A stretch of 64,000 nt of DNA from Xanthomonas sp. Leaf131 (GCF_001423495.1 NZ_LMOG01000003.1:217381-281380), one strand, 5' to 3'. Positions 46,479 through 55,505 are shown, counted from the stretch's first letter. The notes: a model not told the origin generated them from the sequence alone. A program made the numbers and translations.

Positions 46479-46901
46479 TCAGTGCCGCTCGGCCTGCACG
46501 TTGCCGAAACTTTCGCGATACGGCTGCAGCGACGGAATCTCATCCAGCAATTCGCCGCTGATCTTCTGGATGTCCGGCGTGGTGGTCAGTTTGATCGACT
46601 TGTACTCAGGATCCGCGCCAGCGTCGTTGACCGCCTGCTGACGCAGCATCTGCAAATGTCCGAACAACAGCTGCAACTTGGCGCGCGTCGGCTCTTTCTG
46701 CGGTAGCGCAATATCGTCGATCTTCAGCGTGCCGTCCGGGGTGATTTCCGCATTGGCGGCCGGTGGGCGGCGGATCATCACCGACTGGGTGGTGATCGCA
46801 ACGCGCGGCTTGCCGCGTTCTGCACGACGGGACGACTGGTCGCCGCAGGCGGCGAGAGTGCAGAGCAGCAGTGCCATGCACAGCATCACGAACTTGTTCA
46901 T
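46479..46901 (-). CDS. small YggN-like (DUF2884-type) lipoprotein
   Basis: 140 residues. Signal peptide with lipobox CTLAAC; the mature part has EITPDGTLKIDDIALP and LQLLFGHLQMLRQQAVND, which matches in layout the DUF2884 protein at 47491-48021 (short DGxLxID strand, then a helix with Q/L-rich repeats). No strong ribosome binding site is visible before the ATG at 46901. Function unknown; probably periplasmic or outer membrane. Confidence 0.7.
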   Translation of the reverse strand: MNKFVMLCMALLLCTLAACGDQSSRRAERGKPRVAITTQSVMIRRPPAANAEITPDGTLKIDDIALPQKEPTRAKLQLLFGHLQMLRQQAVNDAGADPEYKSIKLTTTPDIQKISGELLDEIPSLQPYRESFGNVQAERH

Positions 46902-47000
46902 GGGGTCGATGGGTGAAGGAGAGCGCACTAGTGTAATCCCGCCTCGCTCTGGCGTTCGATCCGGGCCGGTCTCGATCTCGATCCACTCACCAGCGGTACG

Positions 47001-47363
47001 TCAGCGCAGGCTTTGACGCAACCATTCGAGCTCGTCGCTGACCGCCGCTGCCGTGCGTGCCTCGATCCGGCGGTACGTGGTCAGCACCTCTTCGCCGAAC
47101 GGCGTCAAGCTGGCGCCACCACCGCCACCGCCTCCTTTCACCGTGACCACCACCGGCTGACGGAAATAGCGGTTCATCGCATCCACCAGATCCCAGGCGC
47201 GCTTGTAGCTCATCTTCATGCCGCGGCCTGCGGCCGAAATCGAGCCCGTTGCACGGATGCCCTCCAGCAGATCGGCCTTACCGGGGCCGATGACGATGTT
47301 GTCGCTGAACACGACTCGCAGCCGGAGTCGGCCCGGTGCAGGTTGGTCGGCCATCGTTTTCAT
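47001..47363 (-). CDS. ModE-like winged-helix DNA-binding protein
   Basis: 120 residues comprising only the LysR/ModE-type N-terminal domain: ADLLEGIRATGSISAAGRGMKMSYKRAWDLVDAMN followed by a glycine run (KGGGGGGGASLTPFGEEVL). No molybdate-binding (TOBE) domain follows, unlike full-length ModE. Start chosen at 47363 (MKTMADQ); 47354 is also possible. Neighbours on both sides are small lipoprotein genes on the same strand. Confidence 0.82.
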   Translation of the reverse strand: MKTMADQPAPGRLRLRVVFSDNIVIGPGKADLLEGIRATGSISAAGRGMKMSYKRAWDLVDAMNRYFRQPVVVTVKGGGGGGGASLTPFGEEVLTTYRRIEARTAAAVSDELEWLRQSLR

Positions 47364-47490
47364 ACGCCAATCTCGGAGTGTCGGATGGCGCGGACGATGC
47401 ACCGGAACCGCAGTGTAGGCATGCGACCTGCAGATTCCGAGCACCGGCCGCGCTGGTCAGACAGCGACACAGCGGTGGGAGTTGTCGCGC

Positions 47491-48021
47491 TTACTTGCGG
47501 CAGTCGTCCACGTCGTGTTGCGTGAGGGTGGAATAGGGCGCAAACGCCGGCACCAGGTGCGCAGCGGCGTCTTGTGCGTTGCGCAGCTTGGCCAGTTGAT
47601 CGCAGATCTGCATGGCCTTGTGCTTGAAGGTTTCCGCCTGGGCTTCGATCTTGTCGCCGATCTGGTCCGTGTTGCCGCTGAGCACGCCCTTGAGCGCTTC
47701 GCCCGCTGCATGCGCACCGAAGGCCGCGCCCTGCGTGCCGATGTCGATGCCTTTTTCGGCCACGCCCTGAATCTGCACGTAAAAGCTGCGCATCGCTTGC
47801 TGCTGCGCATCGTTCAAGCTCACCGGCTTGCCATCGATGCTGAGCGCGCCATCCACACCGATGGTGGCTGCAGGCAGGCCGTCACGCTTGAGCGTCACGC
47901 TCTTGCCATTGAAAGTCACGCCACTCCCGTTGGCCTGGCCCGATACATTCACCGTGGGCTCGGATTTTCCGCAACCGACCAGCAGCACGCTTGCCAACAC
48001 CGCAGAAATCAACAGTTTCAT
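47491..48021 (-). CDS. YggN-like (DUF2884) lipoprotein
   Basis: 176 residues. Lipobox SVLLVGC (Cys near 17); then GVTFNGKSVTLKRDGLPAATI and DGALSIDGKPVSLNDAQQQAMR, typical of the YggN/DUF2884 group, and a helical C-terminus ending in DDCRK. GGGGGA precedes the ATG at 48021. It follows the GSGD-repeat gene by 33 bases on the same strand and may belong to that operon. Confidence 0.82.
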   Translation of the reverse strand: MKLLISAVLASVLLVGCGKSEPTVNVSGQANGSGVTFNGKSVTLKRDGLPAATIGVDGALSIDGKPVSLNDAQQQAMRSFYVQIQGVAEKGIDIGTQGAAFGAHAAGEALKGVLSGNTDQIGDKIEAQAETFKHKAMQICDQLAKLRNAQDAAAHLVPAFAPYSTLTQHDVDDCRK

Positions 48022-48054
48022 CAGTAGTTCCCCCTTCAATCGTCAATGACGTGA

Positions 48055-48885
48055 TTATTTTTCTGTTGGTACGCGGGTGGTACCGGCGACATCGCTGACG
48101 TCGATATCGCCGCTGCCCTTGCGCACTACGCCGACGTTGCCGCGTACCTTGCGCACGCGCAATGCGCCGGAATTGATCGCTTCCACATTGACGTCGCCTT
48201 GTACATCGTCGATGTCGACATCGCCGGAGCCGATTGTGCCGAGCTTGACGTTGCCCGCAACGCCGCGCAGTTTGACGTCGCCCGAGCCGACCTTGCCGAT
48301 CTCCGCCGCGCCACGCACCTGCGTGGCCTTGAGATCGCCCGAGCCAACGGCCAACACGCGCAAGGCGCCCATGTCGTCCAATTCGATATCGCCGGAGCCG
48401 ACCTTGGCCGTGACGCGGCCCTTGGTGCGACGAATCGCCATGTCGCCAGAACCGACGTCGGCACTGACCGCTGCCGCGCCGGACATGTCCGCATCGCCGG
48501 AACCCACATCGAACTGCACCAGCAGCGTGTCGGGCACGCTGCCGCGCAGATCCAGGTACGCGTAGCTCTCGCCAATGGACAGGCGCATGCTGCGGTCATC
48601 GTCCAGCGTCACCACCAACTTGTCGCCGACGCGCTTCTGGGTGACGGTCAGGCCTTTGAGCAGATTGGCATGTGCAGCGCAGGCGCGGCCGCTCAGACGC
48701 CCGCTGTTTCCCGGTACGGCGTCCAGATGCAGGTCGTTGGAGGCGACCTCGAACAACACCGATTTCACTCCACTCAGCTTCAACTCCAGGCTGCGCGGCT
48801 CGGAGAATTTGCATTGCTCCTGGGCAAACGCAGCGCCGGGTAATGCGAACAACATGGCCAGACTCACAGGCAGGTGCGAACGCAT
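48055..48885 (-). CDS. exported GSGD-repeat protein (DUF4097-like)
   Basis: 276 residues with a Sec signal peptide (MLFALPGAAFAQ). After a ~105-residue N-terminal part come eight 17-19 residue repeats, each with GSGD or a close variant, at residues 128, 145, 163, 181, 200, 219, 238 (NSGA) and 257. Between the motifs alternating hydrophobic and polar residues predict short beta strands, so the C-terminal half is probably a beta-solenoid. It lies 14 bases after the ABC permease gene. The role is unknown; homologues are often annotated as adhesin or DUF4097 proteins. Confidence 0.88.
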   Translation of the reverse strand: MRSHLPVSLAMLFALPGAAFAQEQCKFSEPRSLELKLSGVKSVLFEVASNDLHLDAVPGNSGRLSGRACAAHANLLKGLTVTQKRVGDKLVVTLDDDRSMRLSIGESYAYLDLRGSVPDTLLVQFDVGSGDADMSGAAAVSADVGSGDMAIRRTKGRVTAKVGSGDIELDDMGALRVLAVGSGDLKATQVRGAAEIGKVGSGDVKLRGVAGNVKLGTIGSGDVDIDDVQGDVNVEAINSGALRVRKVRGNVGVVRKGSGDIDVSDVAGTTRVPTEK

Positions 48886-48899
48886 GGGGTGTCCTTTAC

Positions 48900-49886
48900 T
48901 CAGGCTTCGGAGCGCCGACGGCGCAGATAGACGGAGGCGGCGATCAGCACCACACCGATGGCGGCGCCGATCCAGATGTCGGGATTGCCGTAGACCAGCC
49001 TGCTATCGGTGTGCTGCAGCACCCACTGCACCAGATCGCTGGGGTTCTGCATCGCGCTGCTGTTCAGGTTGCCGCTGACCGCACGCGGCGACCAGGTGCC
49101 GGGCAGGGCGCTGAGCAGGCCGCGGTAGCCGACGATGTACCAGATCCAGCCGATCGGCAGCGAGACACCGGGCATTGCCGAAAGAATGCTCAGCATCACG
49201 CAGGCCAGCAGCGGGAACAGCACCGCCCACAGGAACGGCTTGCTGTTGGCCCAGGCCGAGCAGAACATCAGCCAGCCCACGGTCGGCAGTGACCACAACA
49301 AGCCCATCGGCACGGTCTGCAGCATCAGCCACAACAGCGAGAACGGATGCGAGTGAGTGGCCAGCCCCCATGGATTGGGTACGCCGGCGATCAACGCGCC
49401 GCCGATGGCGATCAGCCACAGTGCCAGGCCGACCAGCACGCCGATCGCGATGGCGATCAGCGGCGCCAGCAACAACGCCCAGGCAGCTTTGGACAGCACC
49501 GTCTGCACATCGGACACCGGCAACGATTTCCAGAACAGCACGCTGCGGTCGCGGCGGTCGTCGTACAGGCTGCCCAGCGAATAGAAGAACACCACGAACG
49601 CCAGGACCACCGAGGCGATCCCGATGCCGCCGAGCAGCAGGCCATCGCCGACCTGTCCCAGCGTGCGCGTGTATTCGGCCAGATCGTCCATCGTCATGCT
49701 GTCGCCGACCATGTTGCGGCGCGCGCTGATCGCGCCGATCACCGCGCCCAGCAGAGCGAAGAACACCGCGATACCGCCGGTGATGATCTGTGCCCAGACG
49801 AAGCCGCCACGGTGTTCCCAGTACTCGCGTTTGAGCAGCCAGCCGAAGGTGCGGGCGGGAGATGCTTGGTGGGTGAGTGCATTCAT
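48900..49886 (-). CDS. ABC transporter permease (YtrC/ABC-2 type)
   Basis: 328 residues. Six or more TM helices (for example ITGGIAVFFALLGAVIGAIS, IGIASVVLAFVVFFYSLGSLY, GWLMFCSAWANSKPFLWAVLF) separated by short loops. The N-terminus ALTHQASPARTFGWLLKREYWEHRGG is cytoplasmic. The start overlaps the ATPase gene stop by 4 bases. Substrate unknown; it must pair with the ATPase at 49883-50758. Confidence 0.9.
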   Translation of the reverse strand: MNALTHQASPARTFGWLLKREYWEHRGGFVWAQIITGGIAVFFALLGAVIGAISARRNMVGDSMTMDDLAEYTRTLGQVGDGLLLGGIGIASVVLAFVVFFYSLGSLYDDRRDRSVLFWKSLPVSDVQTVLSKAAWALLLAPLIAIAIGVLVGLALWLIAIGGALIAGVPNPWGLATHSHPFSLLWLMLQTVPMGLLWSLPTVGWLMFCSAWANSKPFLWAVLFPLLACVMLSILSAMPGVSLPIGWIWYIVGYRGLLSALPGTWSPRAVSGNLNSSAMQNPSDLVQWVLQHTDSRLVYGNPDIWIGAAIGVVLIAASVYLRRRRSEA

Positions 49887-50758
49887 GCGTAGGTCCCCTT
49901 CATGACCGCAACGAACAGGTCGGCAAGGCCGGGATTGCGGGTTTCGCCAAAACGGGCGAGCTGCGCTTTCGGCACGCCATCGAACAGCATCACGGTCTTG
50001 CCGAACGGCAGGCTGCGCTCGTCGATCGGCTTGATGGCTCTGGCAGCCTCCAGGTGCTCGGCATTGACCAGCACTTCGGTGTAGCGCTCGGCCACGTTTT
50101 CCATATCGGCGGTCAGCACGATGCGGCCGTCGCGGATGAACATCACATCGGTGAGGATGTGTTCGATCTCCTCCACCTGGTGGGTGGTGACGATGATGGT
50201 TTTTTGCTCATCGAAGTAATCCTCCAGCAGGCGTTGGTAGAACTGCTTGCGATAGAGGATGTCCAGGCCCAGGGTGGGTTCGTCCAGCACCAGGATGCGG
50301 GCGTCGATGGCCATCACCAGCGCCAGATGCAGCTGCACGATCATGCCCTTGGACAATTCGCGCACCCGCGATTTGCGGTTGAGCTGCGTATTGGCCAGAA
50401 AGCGCTCGCACTTGGCGCGATCGAAGCGCGGATGCACGCCGGCAACGAAATCGATCGCCTCGCCAACCCGCAACCAGCGCGGCAGCACCGCCACATCGGC
50501 GATGAAGCAGACCTCGTTCATCAGAGCATTGCGCTGGGTGCGCGGATCCATGCCGAGCACGCTCAACTCGCCGTCGAAATCGGTCAGCCCCAGCACTGCC
50601 TTGAGCGCAGTGGTCTTGCCGGCGCCGTTGGGGCCGATCAAGCCGACGATGCGGCCTGCGGCAATGGTGAAGCTGGTGTTGTCCAGCGCGAGCCGATGCT
50701 TGTAGGCCTTGCGCAGGCCACGTGCGTCGACCACATGGTCGGAGGAGACGGCGGTCAT
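49883..50758 (-). CDS. ABC transporter ATP-binding protein
   Basis: 291 residues. Walker A GLIGPNGAGKTT near residue 43, signature LSKGM, Walker B ILVLDEPTLGLD and switch VTTHQVEE, all intact. It is the YtrB/CcmA-type ATPase for the permease at 48900-49886. The ATG at 50758 is chosen over an upstream frame opening (50833) because 50758 overlaps the GntR gene stop by 4 bases. Confidence 0.95.
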   Translation of the reverse strand: MTAVSSDHVVDARGLRKAYKHRLALDNTSFTIAAGRIVGLIGPNGAGKTTALKAVLGLTDFDGELSVLGMDPRTQRNALMNEVCFIADVAVLPRWLRVGEAIDFVAGVHPRFDRAKCERFLANTQLNRKSRVRELSKGMIVQLHLALVMAIDARILVLDEPTLGLDILYRKQFYQRLLEDYFDEQKTIIVTTHQVEEIEHILTDVMFIRDGRIVLTADMENVAERYTEVLVNAEHLEAARAIKPIDERSLPFGKTVMLFDGVPKAQLARFGETRNPGLADLFVAVMKGTYA

Positions 50759-51117
50759 GGTGTTTTTCCCTGTGGCAACAGATCGTCGATGGACAGTCCC
50801 AGGCGCTGGATGCGTTCCAGCACCGCGGGCCATTCTTCATTCAAGAAACGCTCGCGTTCGCTGCCGCGCAATTTCAGCGCAGCTTCCGGGGTCATGAACA
50901 TGCCCAGGCCGCGGCGTTTCTCCACCAGGTTCTCGTCGGCCAATTCCTGATAGGCGCGCGAGACAGTGATGGGGTTGAGTTGGTAATCGGCCGCCACTTG
51001 CCGCACCGAGGGCAGGGCGTCGCCAGGCTTGAGGATTCCATCGAGCATCATGGCAATCACCCGTTCCTTGAGTTGGCGATAGATGGGAGCGCCGTCGCTC
51101 CATTGAATGTCGTTCAT
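50755..51117 (-). CDS. GntR-family repressor, YtrA subfamily
   Basis: 120 residues: a winged helix (APIYRQLKERVIAMMLDGIL, LPSVRQVAADYQLNPITVSRAYQELADENLV) with only a short helical C-terminal tail, as in YtrA rather than FadR or HutC types. GGAG stands before ATG 51117. It is followed by its own ABC transporter genes, so autoregulation through the 51392-51415 palindrome is the natural model. Confidence 0.9.
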   Translation of the reverse strand: MNDIQWSDGAPIYRQLKERVIAMMLDGILKPGDALPSVRQVAADYQLNPITVSRAYQELADENLVEKRRGLGMFMTPEAALKLRGSERERFLNEEWPAVLERIQRLGLSIDDLLPQGKTP

Positions 51118-51119
51118 GG

Positions 51120-51368
51120 TCAGCTCCGTGGGCGCAGAACCTGCGCGAAGGAGAAATAGGGCATCGACAGCGAAGCGCGCAGATGCCGGCTGGGCCGGGT
51201 GCGCGCTTCGGGGGGAGTTGTCGCGTTTTCCGTAACCGCCTCCGACACGCCATAATCGGCGCCGGACTCCGTCACCTGACTGGAAGCGGCTCCCAGGCAA
51301 CCAATGGCGAACAGGGTGCTGCCGAACAGCAGCAGTGGAACTGGTCGCGTGAAGCGTGTGCTGTTCAT
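51120..51368 (-). CDS. small exported protein heading the YtrA operon
   Basis: 82 residues with a hydrophobic N-terminal segment (PLLLFGSTLFAIGCLGAASS) that could be a Sec or lipoprotein signal, then an acidic stretch and an arginine-rich tail. GGGGA precedes the ATG. It ends 2 bases before the GntR start, and the whole five- to six-gene group is codirectional. No domain is recognised. Confidence 0.6.
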   Translation of the reverse strand: MNSTRFTRPVPLLLFGSTLFAIGCLGAASSQVTESGADYGVSEAVTENATTPPEARTRPSRHLRASLSMPYFSFAQVLRPRS

Positions 51369-51391
51369 GCTTTCCCCTGCGTTGGGTGACT

Positions 51392-51415
51392 GGTGTTGTA
51401 TTCAACTATAACACC
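51392..51415. promoter_or_regulatory. putative YtrA operator
   Basis: 24-base imperfect inverted repeat GGTGTTGTATTC / AACTATAACACC (9 of 12 pairs), 24 bases before the first ATG of the operon. The GTGT...ACAC half-sites separated by an AT-rich core are of the kind bound by YtrA-type GntR proteins. Confidence 0.6.
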
Positions 51416-51502
51416 GACACGCAGGCAGTCAACTGCTTGTCATACCCAACTGATGGCACCCCGCTTCTGCGAGGCGCCGGAACCTATTCGAGGGGATCGC
51501 GC

Positions 51503-52060
51503 ATGTTGCTCAATCGTTTGCTGGTCGTTGTATTTGCTGGCTTTTTTTCCGCTTCAGCAGCGGCGGCAGGCACCCCGGTGCTGGATCTGGACTACCGGCC
51601 GCTGGCCGGCAAGGCGCCAATCAACCTGAACCGTACCTACGGCGGCAAGGTGGTGATGGTGGTCAACACCGCCAGCAAATGCGGCTACACCCCGCAGTAC
51701 GAAGGACTGGAAGCGCTGAACCAGCGCTTCGGTAGCCGCGGGTTTTCGGTGCTGGGCTTTCCGTCGAACGATTTTCAGGGGCAGGAACCCGGATCTGAGA
51801 AGCAGATCCAGGAATTCTGCACGCTGACCTATGGCGTCAAGTTCCCGATGTTTGAGAAGGTGCATGTGCTGGGTGCGCAGGCCACGCCGTTGTATCAACG
51901 GTTGACGCAAGCCACGGGTGTTGCGCCGGGTTGGAACTTCCACAAGTATTTGATTGGCCGCGATGGACGCGTGGTGGCGCAGTTCCCCAGCAAGATCAAA
52001 CCGGACGATCCGAGCGTGTTGGCGGCGATCGAACGCGAGCTCAAGGCGCCCTCGCGCTGA
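51503..52060 (+). CDS. glutathione peroxidase family thiol peroxidase, exported
   Basis: 185 residues with a Sec signal peptide (about 1-22). Catalytic set visible: Cys60 (NTASKCGYT), Gln94 (FQGQEPG), Trp144 and Asn145 (GWNFHKYL). Cys106 in FCTLTYGVKFP is in the position of the resolving cysteine of thioredoxin-dependent members. Not a selenoprotein. The ATG at 51503 follows GAGGGG; it is divergent from the YtrA operon. Confidence 0.92.
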   Translation: MLLNRLLVVVFAGFFSASAAAAGTPVLDLDYRPLAGKAPINLNRTYGGKVVMVVNTASKCGYTPQYEGLEALNQRFGSRGFSVLGFPSNDFQGQEPGSEKQIQEFCTLTYGVKFPMFEKVHVLGAQATPLYQRLTQATGVAPGWNFHKYLIGRDGRVVAQFPSKIKPDDPSVLAAIERELKAPSR

Positions 52061-52150
52061 GCGCGGTACTCGCAACGCCGCGCGCGCATGCGACAATGCG
52101 CATTCAGCGCCGGCGTCGGCGTGTCTTTTCACTTTCGGGAAGTGCATCGA

Positions 52151-53122
52151 ATGAAGATGGGAAAGCGCGGCGCGGCGGCGTCGCTACTGATGGTGGCACT
52201 GTCGGCATCGATGCCGGCGATGTCGCAGCAACCGGCCGCAGCGGCCACCAAGGAGAAGCCAGTTTTGAATGCATCGTCTGAGAAGAGCACCCGCGACAAC
52301 GTCAGCTACGCCATCGGTATGGATGTGGCGCGCTCGTTCGAGCCGATTGCCCAGGACATCGATGTGAGCGCACTGCAACGCGCCATCGAAAATGCATTCA
52401 AGGGCGGCAAGCCGTTGTTGTCCGACGAGCAGACCCAGGCCACCGATACCGCCCTGCGCACTGCGCTGGCGGCGCGTAACGGCCAGCAGGTTCCGGGCGT
52501 TGCGCCGGGCAGCACGCCTGCGACTCCGTCCAAGGAAAACGTCGGCCTGATGCTGGGCGATCGCGCCGTGGGCCCGTCGTTGGCGGGCATCAAGGACGAG
52601 ATCGATCTGAGCATCCTGATCGAAGCCGTGCGTACCGTGTTCGCCAAGGGCACCACGCGCCTGACCCAGCAGGAAGCCGCAGCGACCATGCAGGCCTTCG
52701 CCTCTGCCAAGCAGGGCGCCGCCGGTGCCAAGAATCGCGAAGAAGGCAATGCGTTCCTGGCCAAGAACAAGACCGAAAAAGGCGTGATCACCACGGCCTC
52801 GGGCTTGCAGTACACGGTGTTGCGCCAGGGTAGCGGCGAGCGTCCGATGCCCACCAATACGGTGCGCGTGAACTACGAAGGCAAGCTGCTCAACGGGCAG
52901 GTGTTCGACAGTTCCTACCAGCGCGGCCAGCCGGCCGAGTTCGGTCTGAACCAGGTCATTGCAGGTTGGACCGAGGGCGTCGCCTTGATGCCGGTCGGTT
53001 CGAAATATCGTTTCTGGATTCCATCCAACTTGGCCTATGGCCCGAACGGCACGCAGGGGGGGCCGATCGGACCAGACGCAACGTTGACGTTCGATGTCGA
53101 ACTGATGGGTATCCTTCCCTGA
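52151..53122 (+). CDS. FKBP-type peptidyl-prolyl isomerase (Mip-like) with two N-terminal domains
   Basis: 323 residues, exported (signal 1-26). Two consecutive FKBP_N-like helical segments (NVSYAIGMDVARSFEPI near 50 and NVGLMLGDRAVGPSLAG near 140) precede a single FKBP domain: YTVLRQGSGERP, VNYEGKLLNGQVFDSSYQRG and YRFWIPSNLAYGP. Classical Mip has one dimerisation domain; here it is duplicated. It lies 90 bases after the peroxidase gene, perhaps in one transcript. Confidence 0.9.
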   Translation: MKMGKRGAAASLLMVALSASMPAMSQQPAAAATKEKPVLNASSEKSTRDNVSYAIGMDVARSFEPIAQDIDVSALQRAIENAFKGGKPLLSDEQTQATDTALRTALAARNGQQVPGVAPGSTPATPSKENVGLMLGDRAVGPSLAGIKDEIDLSILIEAVRTVFAKGTTRLTQQEAAATMQAFASAKQGAAGAKNREEGNAFLAKNKTEKGVITTASGLQYTVLRQGSGERPMPTNTVRVNYEGKLLNGQVFDSSYQRGQPAEFGLNQVIAGWTEGVALMPVGSKYRFWIPSNLAYGPNGTQGGPIGPDATLTFDVELMGILP

Positions 53123-53146
53123 TCCCCCACAGGAGTATCCCCCCCC

Positions 53147-54496
53147 ATGCGAGTTGCGATCTTTGGTACCGGCTATGTTGGTCTAGTCACCGGTACCTGT
53201 CTGGCCGAAGTAGGTCATCACGTTATCTGCGTGGATATCGACCAGGCGAAAGTTGATGGTCTCAATCGAGGGGTGATTCCCATCTATGAACCCGGCCTGG
53301 AGCCGATGGTGAAAGCCAACCACGCCTCTGGCCGGTTGCGCTTCACCAGCGACGCAGCCGAGGCGATTGCGCACGGCGAAATCACCTTTATCGCCGTGGG
53401 CACGCCGCCGGATGAGGATGGCAGTGCCGACCTGCAATACGTGCTGGCAGTTGCGCGTACTGTCGGTCGCCACATCGATGGCCCGTCGGTGGTCGTCAAC
53501 AAGTCCACGGTGCCGGTCGGTACCGCCGACAAGGTGCGTGCGGCGATCCAGGAAGAGCTGGCTGCGCGTGGCGTGGAGCATGAGTTCGACGTCGTCTCCA
53601 ATCCGGAATTCCTGAAGGAAGGCGACGCGGTTGCCGACTGCATGCGTCCGGATCGCATCGTGATCGGTGCGACCAAGCCGGCAGCGATCGCGCGCATGCG
53701 TCGTCTGTATGCACCGTTCAACCGCAACCGCGATCGCATCGTCGAAATGGATGTGCGTTCGGCCGAGCTGACCAAGTACGCGGCCAACGCGATGCTGGCG
53801 ACCAAGATCAGTTTCATGAACGAAATCGCCAACATTGCCGAGCGTGTCGGTGCGGACGTCGAGCACGTGCGTAACGGTATCGGTTCGGATCCGCGTATCG
53901 GCTGGCACTTCATCTATCCCGGTGCCGGTTACGGCGGCTCGTGCTTCCCCAAGGACGTGCAGGCGCTGGCCAAGACTGCCGAGCAGTACGGCATGCAGCC
54001 GACCCTGCTCAATGCGGTGGAAAGCGTCAACAACGCGCAGAAGGGTCATTTGTTCGAATTGGTGCAGCGTCACTACGGCGGCGAAGCTGGCGGCAGTCTT
54101 GCCGGCAAGACCTTCGCGGTGTGGGGCCTGGCGTTCAAGCCCAATACCGACGACATGCGTGCGGCCTCCAGCCGTCGCTTGCTGGCACAGTTGTGGGAAG
54201 CCGGTGCCAGCGTGCGTGCCTACGATCCGGAAGCCACCCACGAAGCCAAGCGCATCTTCGGTGAGCGCGACGATCTGACCTTCTGCGACGAAGCCTTCGC
54301 TGCCCTGGAAGGCGCCGATGCACTGGTCGTGGTCACTGAGTGGAAGCAGTTCCGCAGCCCGGATTTCGGCAAGATCAAGCAGGCCTTGAAGGACGACGTC
54401 GTATTCGACGGCCGCAACCTTTACGACCCGCAGGAGATCGAAGCTGCAGGCCTGGCTTACTACGCCATCGGACGAGGCCGTTCGTTGCATGCATGA
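53147..54496 (+). CDS. ugd: UDP-glucose 6-dehydrogenase
   Basis: 449 residues. It oxidises UDP-glucose to UDP-glucuronate, a precursor of xanthan and other surface polymers. NAD motif [10 protein letters not shown] at the start; catalytic cysteine Cys266 in GGSCFPKD; hinge helix with [15 protein letters not shown]-terminal UDP-binding domain with [13 protein letters not shown]. It overlaps slyX by 8 bases. Confidence 0.97.
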   Translation: MRVAIFGTGYVGLVTGTCLAEVGHHVICVDIDQAKVDGLNRGVIPIYEPGLEPMVKANHASGRLRFTSDAAEAIAHGEITFIAVGTPPDEDGSADLQYVLAVARTVGRHIDGPSVVVNKSTVPVGTADKVRAAIQEELAARGVEHEFDVVSNPEFLKEGDAVADCMRPDRIVIGATKPAAIARMRRLYAPFNRNRDRIVEMDVRSAELTKYAANAMLATKISFMNEIANIAERVGADVEHVRNGIGSDPRIGWHFIYPGAGYGGSCFPKDVQALAKTAEQYGMQPTLLNAVESVNNAQKGHLFELVQRHYGGEAGGSLAGKTFAVWGLAFKPNTDDMRAASSRRLLAQLWEAGASVRAYDPEATHEAKRIFGERDDLTFCDEAFAALEGADALVVVTEWKQFRSPDFGKIKQALKDDVVFDGRNLYDPQEIEAAGLAYYAIGRGRSLHA

Positions 54497-54725
54497 GCAA
54501 CTCTCGCCGCGCGACCAGGAACTGGACGCGCGGTTGGTTGAACTGGAAACGCGTCTCTCCTTTCAGGAGCACGCGCTCAATGAACTGAGTGAAGCACTTG
54601 CGGACGCCCGTTTGACGGGCGCCCGCAATGCCGAACTGATCCGCCACCTGCTCGAGGATCTGGGCAAGGTGCGCTCCACGTTGTTTGCCGATGCAGCGGA
54701 CGAACCGCCGCCTCCGCACTATTGA
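54489..54725 (+). CDS. slyX: SlyX family protein
   Basis: 78 residues, coiled coil. [25 protein letters not shown] is the family signature, and the protein ends PPPHY as SlyX proteins do. The role is unknown. It starts 8 bases before the ugd stop. Confidence 0.9.
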   Translation: MHEQLSPRDQELDARLVELETRLSFQEHALNELSEALADARLTGARNAELIRHLLEDLGKVRSTLFADAADEPPPPHY

Positions 54726-54743
54726 TTGCAGATTGCCACCGCC

Positions 54744-55481
54744 ATGAGCGATACCTTACGTGACCAGTTGCTTGGGTTGGGCTTCAAGTCCGCCCCCAAG
54801 CCCGAACGCAAACCCGACGCACGGCCTGCCGCGCGTCACCATGGCAACGGTGGCAGGCCTGCGCCCGGCGGCAACAAGCCGGGCGGCCAGGGCAGGGGGC
54901 CGCAGCGGCCGCACGCCGCTGCGGCGACCGATGGCAAGCATGAGCGCACAGGCGCGGGCAGGCCTGAGCATCGCAACGATGGCAAGCCTGCAGCGTCGCC
55001 ACGTCCTCAGCATTCCACCGTAGAGCGCCGCGGGCCCAGGCCGGCACGCACGCGCGAAGACATCGATCTGGCCAAGGCCTATGCGATCCGTGCGCAGCGC
55101 GAGAAGGACGAGCGTATCGAAGCCGAGCGACTGAAGCAGGAAGAAGCACGCCTGCGTCGCGAAGCCAAGGCAAAGCTCGAAGAGCTGCTCAAGGACAAGG
55201 GCCTGAATCATGCCGATGCCGATATCGCCCGGCATTTTCCGTATGGCGGCAAGATCAAGCGTATCTACGTGACTGCCGATCAGCTCAAGGCGCTCAACGC
55301 CGGCGAGCTGGGTGTGTTGCAGCTCAACGGGCGTTATCTGCTGGTCACCGCCGAGCTGCTGGCCGAAGCCGAAGCGGTCTTCGCACCGTCTGTCGCGTTG
55401 AAGGTGGATCCGAATGCACCGGCAAGCGATGACCCCTATGCGGACCCCCAGTATCAGGTGCCCGACGATCTGGTCTGGTAA
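54744..55481 (+). CDS. DUF2058 (YaiL-type) nucleoprotein-like protein
   Basis: 245 residues. It begins SDTLRDQLLGLGFKSAPKPE (family N-terminus), followed by ~80 residues rich in Lys, Pro, Gly and Arg that are probably disordered, a helix EKDERIEAERLKQEEARLRREAKAKLE, and a C-terminal domain (FPYGGKIKRIYVTADQLKAL). I start at 54744; the frame is open to 54726. A basic tail like this suggests nucleic-acid binding. Function unknown. Confidence 0.85.
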   Translation: MSDTLRDQLLGLGFKSAPKPERKPDARPAARHHGNGGRPAPGGNKPGGQGRGPQRPHAAAATDGKHERTGAGRPEHRNDGKPAASPRPQHSTVERRGPRPARTREDIDLAKAYAIRAQREKDERIEAERLKQEEARLRREAKAKLEELLKDKGLNHADADIARHFPYGGKIKRIYVTADQLKALNAGELGVLQLNGRYLLVTAELLAEAEAVFAPSVALKVDPNAPASDDPYADPQYQVPDDLVW

Positions 55482-55505
55482 CACTGCGTGACATGGTTCG
55501 TTGGT

